A stretch of DNA of 64,000 nt, taken from Homarus americanus. Lineage: Eukaryota > Arthropoda > Malacostraca > Decapoda > Nephropidae. Position numbers and translations under genes: made by a program. Each line of letters starts with the position of its first letter. The first letter of the stretch is position 1. Where the stretch lies: NCBI RefSeq assembly GCF_018991925.1, contig NW_024735503.1, positions 5,004,762 through 5,068,761 on the forward strand, given 5' to 3'. Of the stretch, positions 11,301-22,134 are shown piece by piece. Under the pieces are notes generated by a model. It was not told the DNA's origin. It was given only the letters and a program-made list of their open reading frames with translations, and made no database searches.

Positions 11301-13249
11301 TTCTGTGTCACCAGTACCTCCTCTTACGTGTCACCAGTACCTCCTCTTCCGTGTCTCCAGTACCTCCTCTTCCGTGTCTCCAGTACCTCCTCTTCCCATT
11401 GTCACCAGTACCTCCTCTTCCGTGTCACCAGTTCCCCTCTTCTGTGTCACCAGTACCTCCTCTTACGTGTCACCAGTACCACCTCTTGTCTGTTACCTCC
11501 TCTTCTGTGTCACCAGTACCTCCTCTTCCGTGTCCAGTACTCCTCTTCGTGTCACCAGTACCACCTCTTCCGTGTCACCAGTACCTCTCTTACGTGTCAC
11601 TCCTCCTCTTCCGTGTCCAGTACCTCCCTCTTGTGTCTCAGTACCTCCTGTTTCACCAGTGCCTCCTCTTACGTGTCCCAGTACCTCCCTCTTACGTGTC
11701 ACCAGTACCTCCCTCTTCGTGTCCAGTAACACCTCTTTACGTGTCACCAGTACCTCCTCTTCTGTCACAGTACCTCCCCTCTTACATATCTTCCTCTTCC
11801 GTGTCCCAGTACCTCTCCTTGTCTTGAGTACCACCTCTTACGTGTCACCAGTACCTCCTCTTCCGTGTCTTGTTACCCCCTCTTCCGTGTCACCAGTACC
11901 TCCTCTTCCGTGTCACCAGTACCTCCTTCCTGTCACCAGTACCTCCTCTTCCGTGTCACCAGACTCCTCTCTGTGTCACCAGCACCCTCTGGTCACCAGT
12001 ACCTCTTCTGTGTCACCAGTACCTCCTCTTCTGTGTCACCAGTACCTCCTTCCGTGTCACCAGTACCTCCTCTTCCGTGTCACACAGTACTCCTCTTCTG
12101 TGTCACCAGTACTCCTTCCTGTCACCAGTACCATCTCTTCCGTGTCACCAGTACCTCCCTCTGTGTCACCAGTACCATCTCTTCCTGTCACTATAATTCT
12201 CTTCCGTGTCACTCAGTACCTCCTCTTCTGTGTCACCAGTACTCCTCTTCCGTGTCACCAGTACCTCCTCTTCTGTGTCACCAGTACCATCTCTTTCTGT
12301 GTCACCAGTAACCTCCTCTTCTGTGTCACCAGTACCATCTCTTCCGTGTCACCAGTACTCCTCTTCCGTGTCACCAGTACCTCCTCTCTGTGTCACCAGT
12401 ACTCCTCTTCTGTGTCACCAGTACTCCTCTTCTGTGTCACCAGTACCATCTCTTCTGTGTCACCATAACCCTCTTCTGTGTCACCAGTACCACTCTCTCT
12501 TCCGTGTCACCAGTACCTCCTCTTCCGTGTCACCAGTAACCTCCTCTTCCGTGTCACCAGTAACTCCTCCCTACGTGTCACCAGCACTCTTCCGTGTCAC
12601 CAGTATCCTCCTCCACGTGTCACCAGTAACCTCCTTCCGTGTCACCAGTACCTCCTCTTCCGTGTCACCAGTACTCCTCCCTTCTGTGTCACCAGTACTC
12701 TTCCGTGTCACCAGTACCTCCTCTCTGTGTCACCAGTACCTCCTCTTCCGTGTCACCAGTACCTCCCCTCCGTGTCACCAGTACTCCTCTTCTGTGTCAC
12801 CAGTACTCTCTCCGTGTCACCAGTAACCTCCTCTTCCGTGTCACCAGCACTCTCTCCCGTGTCACCAGTACCTCCTCTTCTGTCACCAGTCCTCCTCTCT
12901 TCCGTGTCACCAGTGCACCTCTTCTGTGTCACCAGTACCTCCTCCTTCCGTGTCACCAGTACCCTCTACGTGTCACCAGTACTCCTCTCCCGTGTCACCA
13001 GTACCTCCTTCTGTGTCACCAGACTCTCCCTCTCTTCTGTGTCACCAGTACCTCCTTCCGTGTCACCAGTACCTCCTCTTCCGTGTCACCAGTACCTCCT
13101 CTTCCGTGTCACCAGTACTCCCCCTCTCCCGTGTCACCAGTACTCCTCTTCTGTGTCACCAGTACCTCCCTCTTCCGTGTCACCAGTACCTCCCTTCCGT
13201 GTCACCAGCACCTCCTCTCTTCCGTGTCACCAGTACCTCCTCTTCCGTG
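8371..13249. repeat. 23-bp minisatellite array, cut by assembly gap
   Basis: About 4.9 kb of tandem units around CTCTTCCGTGTCACCAGTAC. The modal unit is 23 bp; variants lose CTC or TAC, change CCG to CTG or ACG, or carry CATCT in place of CCTCCT. It ends exactly at the N run at 13250, so the real array is probably longer. Long plus-strand frames (SSVSPVPPLPCHQ pattern) and minus frames (VTRKRGTGDTEE) are shadows of the repeat. Confidence 0.97.
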
Positions 13250-13349
13250 NNNNNNNNNNNNNNNNNNNNNNNNNNNNNNNNNNNNNNNNNNNNNNNNNNN
13301 NNNNNNNNNNNNNNNNNNNNNNNNNNNNNNNNNNNNNNNNNNNNNNNNN
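13250..13349. other. Assembly gap, 100 N
   Basis: Exactly 100 N, a placeholder length. It terminates the 23-bp minisatellite, and the sequence after it is not repetitive. Confidence 0.99.
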
Positions 13350-14278
13350 TCATGGTGTGTCACTATAGGACGTTATTCTACGTGACAATGTGGTGGTCAA
13401 GTCAGGAAATTGCACCAGTTATAGCCTATAATCTCTTCCTGGAGGAGTGTTGGTGGCAGCATCAGTACCGCAAACCTCACCTCCCACCTAACCTTTCAAG
13501 GCCAACAAGAAGAAGAAATGCAATACCTGTCATCACAATTTACACGTTTTTCTTCTCTTTTTGACAATAGCTTCAGCCCGCTCAGTTGGTAAATGCAGAA
13601 GGGACAAAAGTGTGCACCAGATGTCTCAGTACCAAAATGTACTGATTTACAAAATTTCGGCCTCGACATTTACGTTTTGACCTTAACGCTTCCAAAAGTT
13701 AACCTAACCTCTTGTGCTGGGCCCACACGTCTGACCAATGCACAAATATTAATTATAGTGTTGACGTCACCTGGTGTGTATATATTAGTGATGTTATATA
13801 GAGGATCTGTGTAAAGAGTGTGTAGTGATGGTGGGCACTATTCCACATGGTTTACATAGCGACGCATGGTCTGTACTGTGTTAAGTAAGCTTATAACACG
13901 TCATAAAGAGCGTGTGTACTGTGTTACATAGATGATATAAAGGTACAGTAGATATCAAAAAGAAGTTAAAACAAGAATAGGTCAAGCATGAGCAGTAATA
14001 AAGCTTTCTTTAAAAACAAACTCTTGGTTATACTCGAGGAAAAAAAAAATATGTAAAATTACTGTACAGGTTAAGACACGTGGACACGCCTGCAGCCACA
14101 GGAAATATCTTTACTCTTTTATCAGCGTTAGTTTGAACTGTGCAGACTGACAAACAGACGCATATGATAACACCCTACACCCCCCTCCCCCGGGAGTATA
14201 TAACAGATTAGAAATGCAGCCTTAAAATCTATATAGCTACCTTGAGATGTACTGTTACTGGAAAATATTCTTCGTTAT
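13350..14278. other. Non-repetitive stretch, no gene recognised
   Basis: AT-rich sequence without arrays. Short frames (for example 13593-13814) have no recognisable domain, signal peptide or gene signals. Nothing further supported. Confidence 0.6.
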
Positions 14279-15113
14279 GATGCAAATGCATTACAGGAGG
14301 ATCTAAATAAACTGCAGGGGTGGTCTGAAAAATGGCAAATGAAATTCAACGCCAGCAAGTGCAGCGTACTTAATATTGGAAGAACAAATACTTATAATGT
14401 ATACAGCCTTAACAACATCAACCTAGAGAAGTCGACTTGTGAAAGAGACCTCGGGGTACTTGTAAGCCCGGACCTACGGCCTAGAAAACAGTGCGTTAAT
14501 GTTCGAAATATGGCAAACAGAGTATTGGGTTTTATATCTAGAAGTGTAAGTAACAAGAGTGCAGAGGTCTTATTGCAACTATATTTGAGCTAGTCAGGCC
14601 GCACCTCGATTATGCGGTTCAGTTCTGGTGCCCTTATTATAGAATGGATATAAATTCACTAGAGTCGGTGCAGCGAAGAATGACAAAAATGATTCCGGGA
14701 CTTAGAAACCTTCCATATCAGGATAGGTTAAAGAAACTTAACTTGCATTCCCTAGAAAGACGAAGAGTGCGGGGAGATATGATAGAAGTATTTAAGTGGG
14801 TGAAAGGAATCAATAAAGGGGATATAGATAAAGTTCTTATAATATCCGAGCAGGATAGGACTCGGAGCAACGGATTCAAGTTGGATAAGTTTAGGTTTAG
14901 GAGGAGATAGGAAGAAACTGGTTCACAAATAGGGTGGTGGACGAGTGGAACAAGCTTAGCAACTTTGTAGTAAGTGCGGGAACTCTGGAAAGTTTCAAAA
15001 GGAGGCTAGATAGATTCATGGATGATAGAGAGTGGTAGAAAACTCTCGACAGGAGCTGCCATGCACAGGCCAACCGGCCTATTGCAGACTCCTTATTTTC
15101 TTATGTTCTTATG
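14279..15113 (+). mobile_element. CR1-like LINE, type 1, 5'-truncated dead copy
   Basis: 3' part of a non-LTR retrotransposon. It encodes the end of the reverse transcriptase and the C-terminal region, starting after the catalytic FADD motif. Frame 14339-14593 (FNASKC, RDLGVLV, NRVLGFISRSV) stops at a TAG where the copies at 26034 and 58375 read through. It resumes at 14596 as LVRPHLDYAVQFWCPYY and continues at 14644-14910 (VQRRMTKMIPG, LERRRVRGDMIEVF). A one-base deletion near 14905, relative to the copy at 25176, breaks the frame again before the final EWNKLSN and FKRRLDRF segment. The 3' UTR carries CCAACCGGCCTATTGCA and ends in a TTCTTATG tail. These motifs are those of CR1-clade elements. 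Not functional. Confidence 0.9.
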
Positions 15114-15883
15114 ATCGCATAAAACTCACAAGAATACCCATTGTTTATATATAAGACAAAAAGCGGTGGTGAGGCGGATGGTAAGCACACAAAAGCCAGT
15201 AAAATCCGGTGCTGGCTACTTCATATCTCATTATTTCCTCACAAGCAAAACATTGTGTTGATATTATGAACAGCTGACAATGTATTGTCTAACAAGTGAC
15301 CTTTGACAGCTAAGAGAGTATGTTATTTTTGTACTGTAATGACTTTCTTTCCGTCATTGGTTCGGGGAGAAGTTCGATAGAAGCCCAGCCCAAGAGGAAG
15401 CAGGGCAGTGTAGAGGTGGGTGGCGGCGGGGCGGGTGGGTTGTATACGTGTGGGGGAACCTCACTCGGGGGCAGGAAGACGGGTAGGACTTACTCTTCCT
15501 GCTGCGACAAGTGATATCCTCGGTTCCTATTTACACACATTCAACAACGAGAACAGAATAATTAAATGTACAGTCCATATCAAGTCGTTTTTTGGGTTCA
15601 TGACTTAGCATTATCATATTTGTTTTTGTTTATTATCCGATTATAATTAGTACTGTGTTAACTCGTAAGATTAAAAGCTACCAATACCGGTGTTATTTCA
15701 GGATCAAGTGTATTCATGGTGATGGTGGGCGACTAGACGGGTTGGGGAGGCCTTGGTGGGGTCAGGCGGCCAGCAAACCTGTCTTATATCATGCACAAGG
15801 CAATCAAGTGTAAGTTGATATTGGTAAAGGCTTCCTAATGTATCATCTTTATGGAACTTCCGAGATGCACGATTAAACTGGGA
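15114..15883. other. No gene recognised
   Basis: Only short frames without domains. A GC-rich patch lies at 15410-15480. No repeats longer than a few units were seen. Confidence 0.5.
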
Positions 15884-16000
15884 CAACCTGAAGATTAGAC
15901 ACCATATTTCACCTAATGATTAAAAGCACCCCTTACGCTAACTTAACCCAACTAAACCTAATTCGACTTAAACAACCAATCTAACTTAAACCTAACTGGT
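15884..16000 (+). mobile_element. Half of a TTAGG/CCTAA fold-back element
   Basis: Begins CCTGAAGATTAGACACCA, then ATTTCACCTAATGATTAAA, then a degenerate CCTAA-type run. This is the left-arm order seen in complete copies at 17553-17763 and 43128-43345. No matching right arm follows, so it is a partial or decayed copy. Confidence 0.6.
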
Positions 16001-16360
16001 CCGACTTATGGGCAATTTCACTAAATACCAGCCTAGAACGGCCTTTCATTTCTTGGTTTATTTATATACAAGTTCCTAATAACAGATACCTGAAGGTCAT
16101 TCCTATTGGCTTAGAGCAGGCAGAGGTCAAAGCCGCACAAAGTATCACTACACTAACTCTTGATATAGGCGATATAGAGACTTGAAGTTTGTTTCTCTAT
16201 AAATATCCCTTCCTCATTATCTATTAGCGATATTTTGAAACTATGATATATTCGACTGACAACAACTACGACTCCTCACACTCAGAATCCTAACCGTCGG
16301 TGTTAAAATGTTTCCCTGGGAGACTGAAGTACTGTGCTGTCTTTACTTTTTTTTTATCAT

Positions 16361-16535
16361 TTATTGGGCACCCCCCTACATCCTTGTGTAAGGTGAAGCG
16401 CAGAAGCGTTTACAGTGCCCAACAGGGAAGCATGCTAAGTTCATGCTTGCCTTTATGTGTCATGAGTTAAGGGCGTAGAAGTCTGAAGAGTCAAGGGCGT
16501 AGAAGCCTGAAGAGTCAATGGTTTATATCATCAAG
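16361..16535 (+). mobile_element. Dispersed repeat B (copy 1)
   Basis: About 170 bp matching 38979-39135 in the same orientation: TTATTGGGCACCCCC, GGTGAAGCGCAGAAGCGTTT, ACAGTGCCCAAC, GGGAAGCATGC, TTCATGCTTGCCTTTATG, then AAGGGCGTA. In this copy a segment of about 27 bp around AAGGGCGTAGAAG is duplicated in tandem (about 16468 and 16495). Also contains short inverted GGGCAC/GTGCCC words. Non-coding; class unknown. Confidence 0.8.
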
Positions 16536-17111
16536 TTATTGGAAGCTCCAACAAATTGTCAAAAGAATACGAATTCGCAACTTTCGATTTACACCAGGTA
16601 CCTACTTTACTGCTAGGTGAACAGGAACTAATGGGGGCTAGGAAGTATGTCCAAACAACTTCCACCGGCCCGGGAATCTTGTCTTTACTGTACACCGCCG
16701 CCACTCTTCAAGTACCGGGCGGAGCGAGAAGTGAACGAGAGAGCAGTGATGTACTCTGAAGTTGGTAGTTGTTTACATCCTTGTCCGAGCGACATATGAG
16801 GCCTTAAAAAAAAATTTTCTAGCTTTTGATTTATATTTCGCTCATGGCATGACATAAGGGGTGTATAATGTTCATGGTATGACATAGTAGACAGTGGATA
16901 TGGAGGGACGGTGTACAATGAACCTACCACTGCTTACTGTCATCATATATTTCTGAAGGTGACTCTCGCAAGCCTGGGATAAGTCACAGATCATACATTA
17001 CTCATCCACCACTATGAGAAGTTTGTAAGATCGAATATTATTTTCTGTGTTAGATGTTTAATAATTAACAACAAGAACGATCAATACCTCAATTCAAACA
17101 TCACAAGTAAA

Positions 17112-17113
17112 AC

Positions 17114-17175
<62 letters not shown>

Positions 17176-17182
17176 TAATATA

Positions 17183-17232
<50 letters not shown>

Positions 17233-17239
17233 TAATATA

Positions 17240-17289
<50 letters not shown>

Positions 17290-17315
17290 TAATATAAATA
17301 ATAATAATAATAAAT
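17112..17315. repeat. (AAT)n with 57-bp higher-order period
   Basis: AAT trinucleotides interrupted three times by the same AACAATAATATAAAT block at 17171, 17228 and 17285, exactly 57 bp apart. The block was therefore copied together with its AAT flanks, by slippage or unequal exchange of a larger unit. Confidence 0.92.
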
Positions 17316-17552
17316 GATGAGGTAACACTACTGTATATTGTGAGTAGCAGCAGGAGGTCGTACAAGAACGAGAAACTATTGTTTAAATCTAGTCATTAAT
17401 ATTCTCCGAGTAAGGTTATCGTAGTTATCGTACATCAGCAGCACAGAGGTAAACAAAGAATTTCCTTTTCCTGTAATAATTATGTCCAGTACACTTAGAA
17501 ATCAATGTACTTTATTTTAACAGTATTGCAAATTATAAGGAAAGTGAGACCA

Positions 17553-17763
17553 CCTGAAGATTAGACACTCCAGCTTATTTCACTTGAAGATTAACCACCC
17601 TAACTCTAGCTTAAGGATTAGGTTAGGTTAGATTAGGTTAGTGCTAGAGTAGGTTAGGTTAGATTAGATTAGGTTAGGTTAGTGCTAGAGTAGGTTAGGT
17701 TAGCGCTCGGGTGGCTAATACATAATGGAAATAAACTGGGGTGCCTAATATGCAAGTGATCCG
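17553..17763. mobile_element. Complete fold-back element with TTAGG core
   Basis: Left arm CACCTGAAGATTAGACACTC then CAGCTTATTTCACTTGAAG then ATTAACCACCCTAAC. The reverse complement of the right end reads CACTTGCATATTAGGCACCC then CAGTTTATTTCCATTATG then TATTAGCCACCC, so the arms pair over about 55 bp. Between them lies a TTAGGTTAG array in which a TTAGTGCTAGAG block occurs twice. Non-coding; behaves like a fold-back or MITE-type DNA element. Confidence 0.8.
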
Positions 17764-18084
17764 AAAGGAGAATTTTTTATAACATCTCACTTCCCTTAAC
17801 TCCATAAATATCAACGCCAAAGCAACCAACTACCTAACCTAACCCCACGTCAAGTTACATATTATACCACTCCATTCCCACATCAACCTACCCATCCCTG
17901 TTAAACCAATCACTCATCAACTCCACATCAACTCATCCCATGTTAGATGTTCGTCTATGTGTAAAATCCAGTGATATTTTGATTTGGTTGAGCGAGAAAG
18001 ATGTTCATTGATGGGTGTTTATATTTTGACATGGCAATATTCTCGTACGTGTTTATCTCTTTGGTCAGTATCTTTAAGTCTCCC

Positions 18085-18155
18085 GAGGTTAGGTTAGGTT
18101 AGGTTAGCTTGTGTTTGGTTAGATTAGCGTTAGGGTGGTTAGTCATCAGGTAATC
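18085..18155. mobile_element. Partial fold-back element (right half)
   Basis: GGTTAGGTTAGGTTAG run followed by GCGTTAGGGTGGTTAGTCAT and CAGGTAATCC, which is the inverted right-arm order of the fold-back family. The left arm is missing. Confidence 0.55.
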
Positions 18156-18412
18156 CAAATTATTTCTTATAACAAAACATTCATCAAGCCAGGTTTTGTA
18201 AGTAAATAATTTTTTGGACACAAAGATGTTTTGAACGATCTTTATATATTATTTTATTTATACACACTAAATTAAAAAAAAATAATCTGGAGTATTTCTA
18301 ACAACCAACACACACACAGTACACGGTGTATACACATAAGAGTTACGCAACACACGAGACAGAAGGAAGAGTGTGCGAGGTTGTCCCAGAATATTAGGCA
18401 ATGATGCACGAG

Positions 18413-18420
18413 TATATAAG
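18413..18420 (+). promoter_or_regulatory. TATA box of the first cysteine-rich gene
   Basis: TATATAAG within AGTATATAAG, the same decamer as at 51302-51311 ahead of the paralogous gene. A start site about 30 bp downstream would fall near 18441 (TCACACACTCACAG), which resembles an arthropod initiator. Position and the shared decamer are seen; transcription is inferred. Confidence 0.6.
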
Positions 18421-18493
18421 GCTGGGCAGCCAAGCCGTCCTCACACACTCACAGCCACACTGATCGGAATTAAGCCGTATTTCAGCTCCATTG

Positions 18494-18592
18494 GTATTTC
18501 CCTCCTTAATTTTGACATTTTCTTTCTTACTCTTTTCAATAAAGGAATTGCATAATTTGCACAATTAAATAAACAAATAAATAAATAAATAA

Positions 18593-18668
<76 letters not shown>

Positions 18669-18717
18669 TATCCGAATATTTGTTGCAAGGATTTAACATT
18701 CTTTATGTACCTTCTAG
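18494..18717 (+). other. Putative 5'-UTR intron
   Basis: A candidate donor GGTATT at 18493-18498 lies in the leader, and a good acceptor (TTTATGTACCTTCTAG, AG at 18716-18717) lies 11 nt before the start codon. A TTAAC branch-like word lies about 25 nt upstream of the acceptor. The proposed intron contains the (TA)n microsatellite. The donor is weak, so the 5' boundary is tentative. Confidence 0.4.
18599..18663. repeat. (TA)n microsatellite
   Basis: Perfect TA run of about 65 bp preceded by an AAAT tetranucleotide run from 18570. Lies inside the putative leader intron of the gene at 18729. Confidence 0.97.
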
Positions 18718-18728
18718 AGATCACCAAG

Positions 18729-19007
18729 ATGGTTAGCGTTCGTGTTCTCCTGCTGCTGTTGGTGACCTTCGTCGCTCTAGCCACTGTATGTGATGCCCTG
18801 GTGCCGTGCCCATCGTTCCCCAGCTGCTGCAGGAAAAGAAACTGTCATGCTCTCTGTCCTTCCTGTAAAGAAGCCAGACACTTCCAAAGAGGAGTGAGGA
18901 AACGCCCTGTTAGCAGGTGTAACATCATTGGCAACTTCATCAATGTGGATCCCTTCAGCAACCCCAACAGCCCCATCTTCCCAGCTCCGCCCATCATCTG
19001 CAGATAA
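18729..19007 (+). CDS. Small secreted 8-cysteine basic protein
   Basis: I do not recognise a named family. The 92-aa product starts at the second ATG of the frame (18729); the earlier ATG at 18705 would lie inside the putative intron and would put charged residues ahead of the signal peptide. Residues 1-23 are a classic signal peptide (VLLLLLVTFVALATV core, cleavage likely after CDA), so the protein should be secreted. The mature part has cysteines at 27, 33, 34, 39, 43, 46, 64 and 91, in the pattern C-x5-CC-x4-C-x3-C-x2-C-x17-C-x26-C, consistent with four disulfides. The region 35-63 is rich in Arg and Lys, so this part is cationic; the tail is proline-rich (DPF, IFPAPP). All eight cysteines and the DALVxCPxFPxCC, ALCPSCxEARxF, DPFxxP and IFPxxP blocks recur in the gene at 51566, so the two are paralogues. 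An antimicrobial or other extracellular effector role is possible but is speculation; no catalytic motif is visible. Confidence 0.8.
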   Translation: MVSVRVLLLLLVTFVALATVCDALVPCPSFPSCCRKRNCHALCPSCKEARHFQRGVRKRPVSRCNIIGNFINVDPFSNPNSPIFPAPPIICR

Positions 19008-19483
19008 GACAGTGGAGGAACTGTTCTAATCCAAGTATCACTGAGCAATTGCCCTCAAGGTCGAGGCCCGGCAGAGAACCCGGCACCCTGACTGGGTTCC
19101 GTTGCTGGTCAGTCAGTGCCTGCAGCAAGCTGTGTCAACTCAGTGATGGGCGACGCTCCACGGATCATTAGTCTCAAGACAATGCTAAGTGGACGTGGAA
19201 GCCGGCGCAGTTACAGCCCTCGGCGAAATTGTGTTGCTGCCTCAAGACCATCCTCGGTGAGCGTGAGTGGCAAGACCACAACGCAAAAGACCTGAGTCCT
19301 TACCCAAGACCAACGGTGATCCTGTGTGCTGAAAGTGTTACAAAGTCGAGTGAAAAATCTTCAGATTGTCTCCGACTGGTGACAAAAGCCGACAGTTTTT
19401 GGCTGTTTAGTGAGTTGAGTCACGAGACGAGAGAAGTCGCCCAGTGCGAGTCTTTCGTGTGGCCCTTATCAGTGTGTTCCTGA

Positions 19484-19703
19484 CAGTGTTGAGCTGTGAG
19501 TAGACCTACGAGTCTGTCTCCAGCTGACAGTGTTGAGCTGTGAGTAGACCTACGAGTCTGTCTCCAACTGCCAGTGCAAAGCTGTGAGTAGACCTATGAG
19601 TCTGTCTCCAGCTGCCAGTGCAGAGCTGTGAGTAGACCTACGAGTCTGTCTCCAGCTGCCAGTGCAGAGCTGTGAGTAGACCTACGAGTCTGTCTCCAGC
19701 TGG
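19484..19703. repeat. 44-bp tandem repeat, 5 units
   Basis: Five units starting at 19484, 19528, 19572, 19616 and 19660, each containing CTGTGAGTAGACCTACGAGT and GTCTGTCTCCAGCTG with few substitutions. It lies about 480 bp after the stop of the cysteine-rich gene and could be in its 3' UTR: the first clear AATAAA in that direction is near 19970. The frame at 19229-19483 in between has no recognisable domain. Confidence 0.93.
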
Positions 19704-20894
19704 TTCTTCCAAATCATTCATATGAATGTTTTTAACTGTGATTACTCTTTTATTTCATCAAGGCATTATTTTACCTCAAGATTTAACACTAATATTTCTA
19801 GATTTATTGTGCAAGTTTGTGCATTAAATATATATTATTTATATCGAACGGTATATCTTACTCAGCCTTTATATGATACAATACAAGCACTACCACTACA
19901 CTACCTAGGCGGGTTTTAATTGTTCACAACACTATGAATAATGAATAACAAATTAACAAACATCAAAACAATAAAAATGTCACAGTACTAATTAAAACAA
20001 TACAAGTTACAGCTTTGGCCGAAGTACTGTATAATGAAACCTGACCAACCAACACGGTGAATGGTGTTGCTGGTGACCCTTTCCAAGATTCCACAGGCCT
20101 GCCAACTGTTTATGGGCTCCACGTGTGCGTGTGCCGAATGGCTAGTCATTTCTGAGATGTATTCGGCAAAACCCCGGGAAGATACTTTATTTTCTCACTG
20201 TACAAGCAGTTGTCGGTTAGCTCCAGCGGGTTATCTGTGTGTTGACGGATTCTTCTCATAGTATGCATACATAATCGGGTATCCTTTTTTTCTGTATTCT
20301 GTAATTCTTTTAGTTAATACAACACCAAGAAACACCAATTTCGGTCACTTATCAAGGAAAAGAGAATGTAACCCCACGTCCACACCAGTGCATGAGCCGG
20401 AAGGAGTTTCTCGTCACCTCCTCTCACAGTGGCCAAAGTTGTCTGACGTCTCATGTACATTGAGCTAGTGGTTTAACTGGACCTCGTGGATCTCGCATTT
20501 GATCTAGTAATTTGACTGGAACTCACTACATGTCACTTCTCTATTAGTAATTAGACTGGAGTTCGACAGATGTTGCTGTTGGTCAAATAATTTTAGACAG
20601 TAGCTCACTAGATACCACAGCTCAATGGGAGGACTGGGAAGCTTAACACATTATCGTGACTAAGGTGAAAGCAGGCAGTACGTGGTCACTCTGGTCAGCT
20701 CCTGAGCTATATACCTATGATCTCTACACAGCCTGGTGCAGTGTTGAGGCGGAAGAGCCATCGTCCACAAGGTAGAGTATTTAGCAATCTCAAGCGAGTA
20801 AATTAACACAGTAATTTCACTGGAGCTACATAAGTCTGTGGTCTGGAAGTGTAATCAGATGATTCTAAACAGTTCTTACCCTTCAGCTAAGGCA
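19704..20894. other. No gene recognised; loose 20465-20620 quasi-repeat
   Basis: No domain-bearing frame. Between about 20465 and 20620 a loose motif (TAGTAATTTGACTGGAACTC, TAGTAATTAGACTGGAGTTC and a more divergent third form) recurs about every 50 bp, suggesting an old decayed tandem repeat. Confidence 0.5.
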
Positions 20895-21012
20895 TATTAC
20901 ATGAAGATTAGGCATCCCAGTTTATATTGCTTCAGTATTAAACACCCTGATTCTACCCGGGGGGAGGGGGATTAGTTTAGGTGTTTAATTATCAGGTGAA
21001 AAGGTGAAATAA
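20895..21012. mobile_element. Short fold-back element without TTAGG core
   Basis: Left arm TGAAGATTAGGCATCCCAG, TTTATATTGC, TTAAACACCCTGA. Right side TTTAGGTGTTTAATTATCAG then GTGAAAAGGTGAAATAAAAT, which is the inverted arm. Same family as 17553-17763, but the centre is only a G-rich stretch, with no TTAGG array. Confidence 0.6.
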
Positions 21013-21167
21013 AATGAGCGTCATGTAAGCTGTTGTGTCGCTGCTACTCTGACAGACACGACTTAGTAACTACTCAGTGTTAGTATCTGGACGTCCTTGA
21101 TCCATTGTCTGGTCAGTAGGGAAGGTCAGCAGGGGTGGTCAGTACCTCGCTATAATTCCCTACAATA

Positions 21168-21603
21168 CATAAGAACATACCAACATAAGAATGGAGGAAA
21201 CTGCAGCGGGCCTATTGGCCCATACTGGGCAGTCCCATTTACACCCAACCCCTATTGCTCATATATCCATCCAACCTATGATTGAAGCTATCCAGTGTAT
21301 TCGAGTTAATGATGATATTTGGTAACTTGTTCCATTCATCCACTACTCTGTTACCAAACCAGTGTTTACCTATTTCGCGCCTAAATCTAAATTTGTCTAA
21401 TTTAAAACCAGTGTTACGAGTTCGCTCCTGGTTGAATAGTTTGAGTACCTTTGTAATGTCCCCTTTGTTCAGCCCTGACTTCCATTTATACACCTCTATC
21501 ATATCGCCTCTCACTCTACGTCTCTCGAGGGAGTGCAAATTAAGATGCTTTAACCTGTCTCTGTACTCAAGGTTCCTAATGCCCGGGATTAACCTTGTCA
21601 TTA
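21168..21603 (-). mobile_element. CR1-like LINE, type 2, 5'-truncated 3' end
   Basis: Minus-strand frame 21601-21239 encodes only the C-terminal region of a CR1-type ORF2 (MTRLIPGIRNL, LERRRVRGDMIEVYKW, RTRNTGFKLDKFRFRREIG, NRVVDEWNKLPN, ending MSNRGWV). The 3' UTR (GGCCAATAGGCCCGCTGCAG in sense) and TTCTTATG tail follow at 21168-21238. Upstream similarity stops at about 21603, a 5' truncation typical of LINE insertions. The frame is intact over this length, but the reverse transcriptase is absent, so the copy is dead. Confidence 0.88.
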
Positions 21604-21961
21604 AGTATGAAGCACATTTTTTATATATTCTCTATTGTACATATATAATAATAATATGGCATAAGTGATAGTGTTTACCAGTGGTTGTTGCAGTTTGTAG
21701 TCCTCTAACACTCCCTCACACAGCCGCGGGCAAGACGACTTTACCTTCATAAACTAGTTGATATATGCCATTATATTTTATTTATTTTTTCCTTTCTTAC
21801 AACTTCACAAAATTTCTTCTTCTTGATATAGTTATTTATATAGTGACCTAATGTGAGGAACGTGTATCCCTGCACTCAACCCACGTGTTAATAAAACTAG
21901 ACCAAAAACATGCCCCACCCTGCCCCGCCCCGCCCCGCCCAACCTTGTCTCTATTTACCGT

Positions 21962-21962
<1 letters not shown>

Positions 21963-21996
<34 letters not shown>
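21963..21996. repeat. (CA)n microsatellite
   Basis: CA run of about 34 bp. Confidence 0.95.
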
Positions 21997-21998
<2 letters not shown>

Positions 21999-22134
21999 CA
22001 TTTCCACAGTTTTGAAAATAGAGAGCTGAAATTTAGTAGGGAGGTGCGGGTGGACTAGAAAAGGTTGGTGCACTATCCCTTGTCCATCCAACCCCGCCTA
22101 CCATACCAAACAAAACTTAACATTACCTCCCTAA

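Noticed and set aside
8288..12826. Long plus-strand frames rich in S, V, P, C, H (up to 788 aa), resembling a repetitive secreted protein
   Set aside because: They follow the 23-bp minisatellite, change frame with each indel, and begin upstream of the array without a signal peptide or promoter.
13570..13605. GCTCAGTTGGTAAATGCAG, resembling a tRNA D-arm or A box
   Set aside because: No acceptor stem, anticodon arm or T-arm can be drawn around it.
19229..19483. 84-aa frame downstream of the first cysteine-rich gene
   Set aside because: No domain, no start or splice context, and it sits in the probable 3' UTR next to a 44-bp repeat.
20061..20261. 66-aa frame with several cysteines
   Set aside because: Cysteine spacing does not match the two cysteine-rich genes; no signal peptide or promoter elements.
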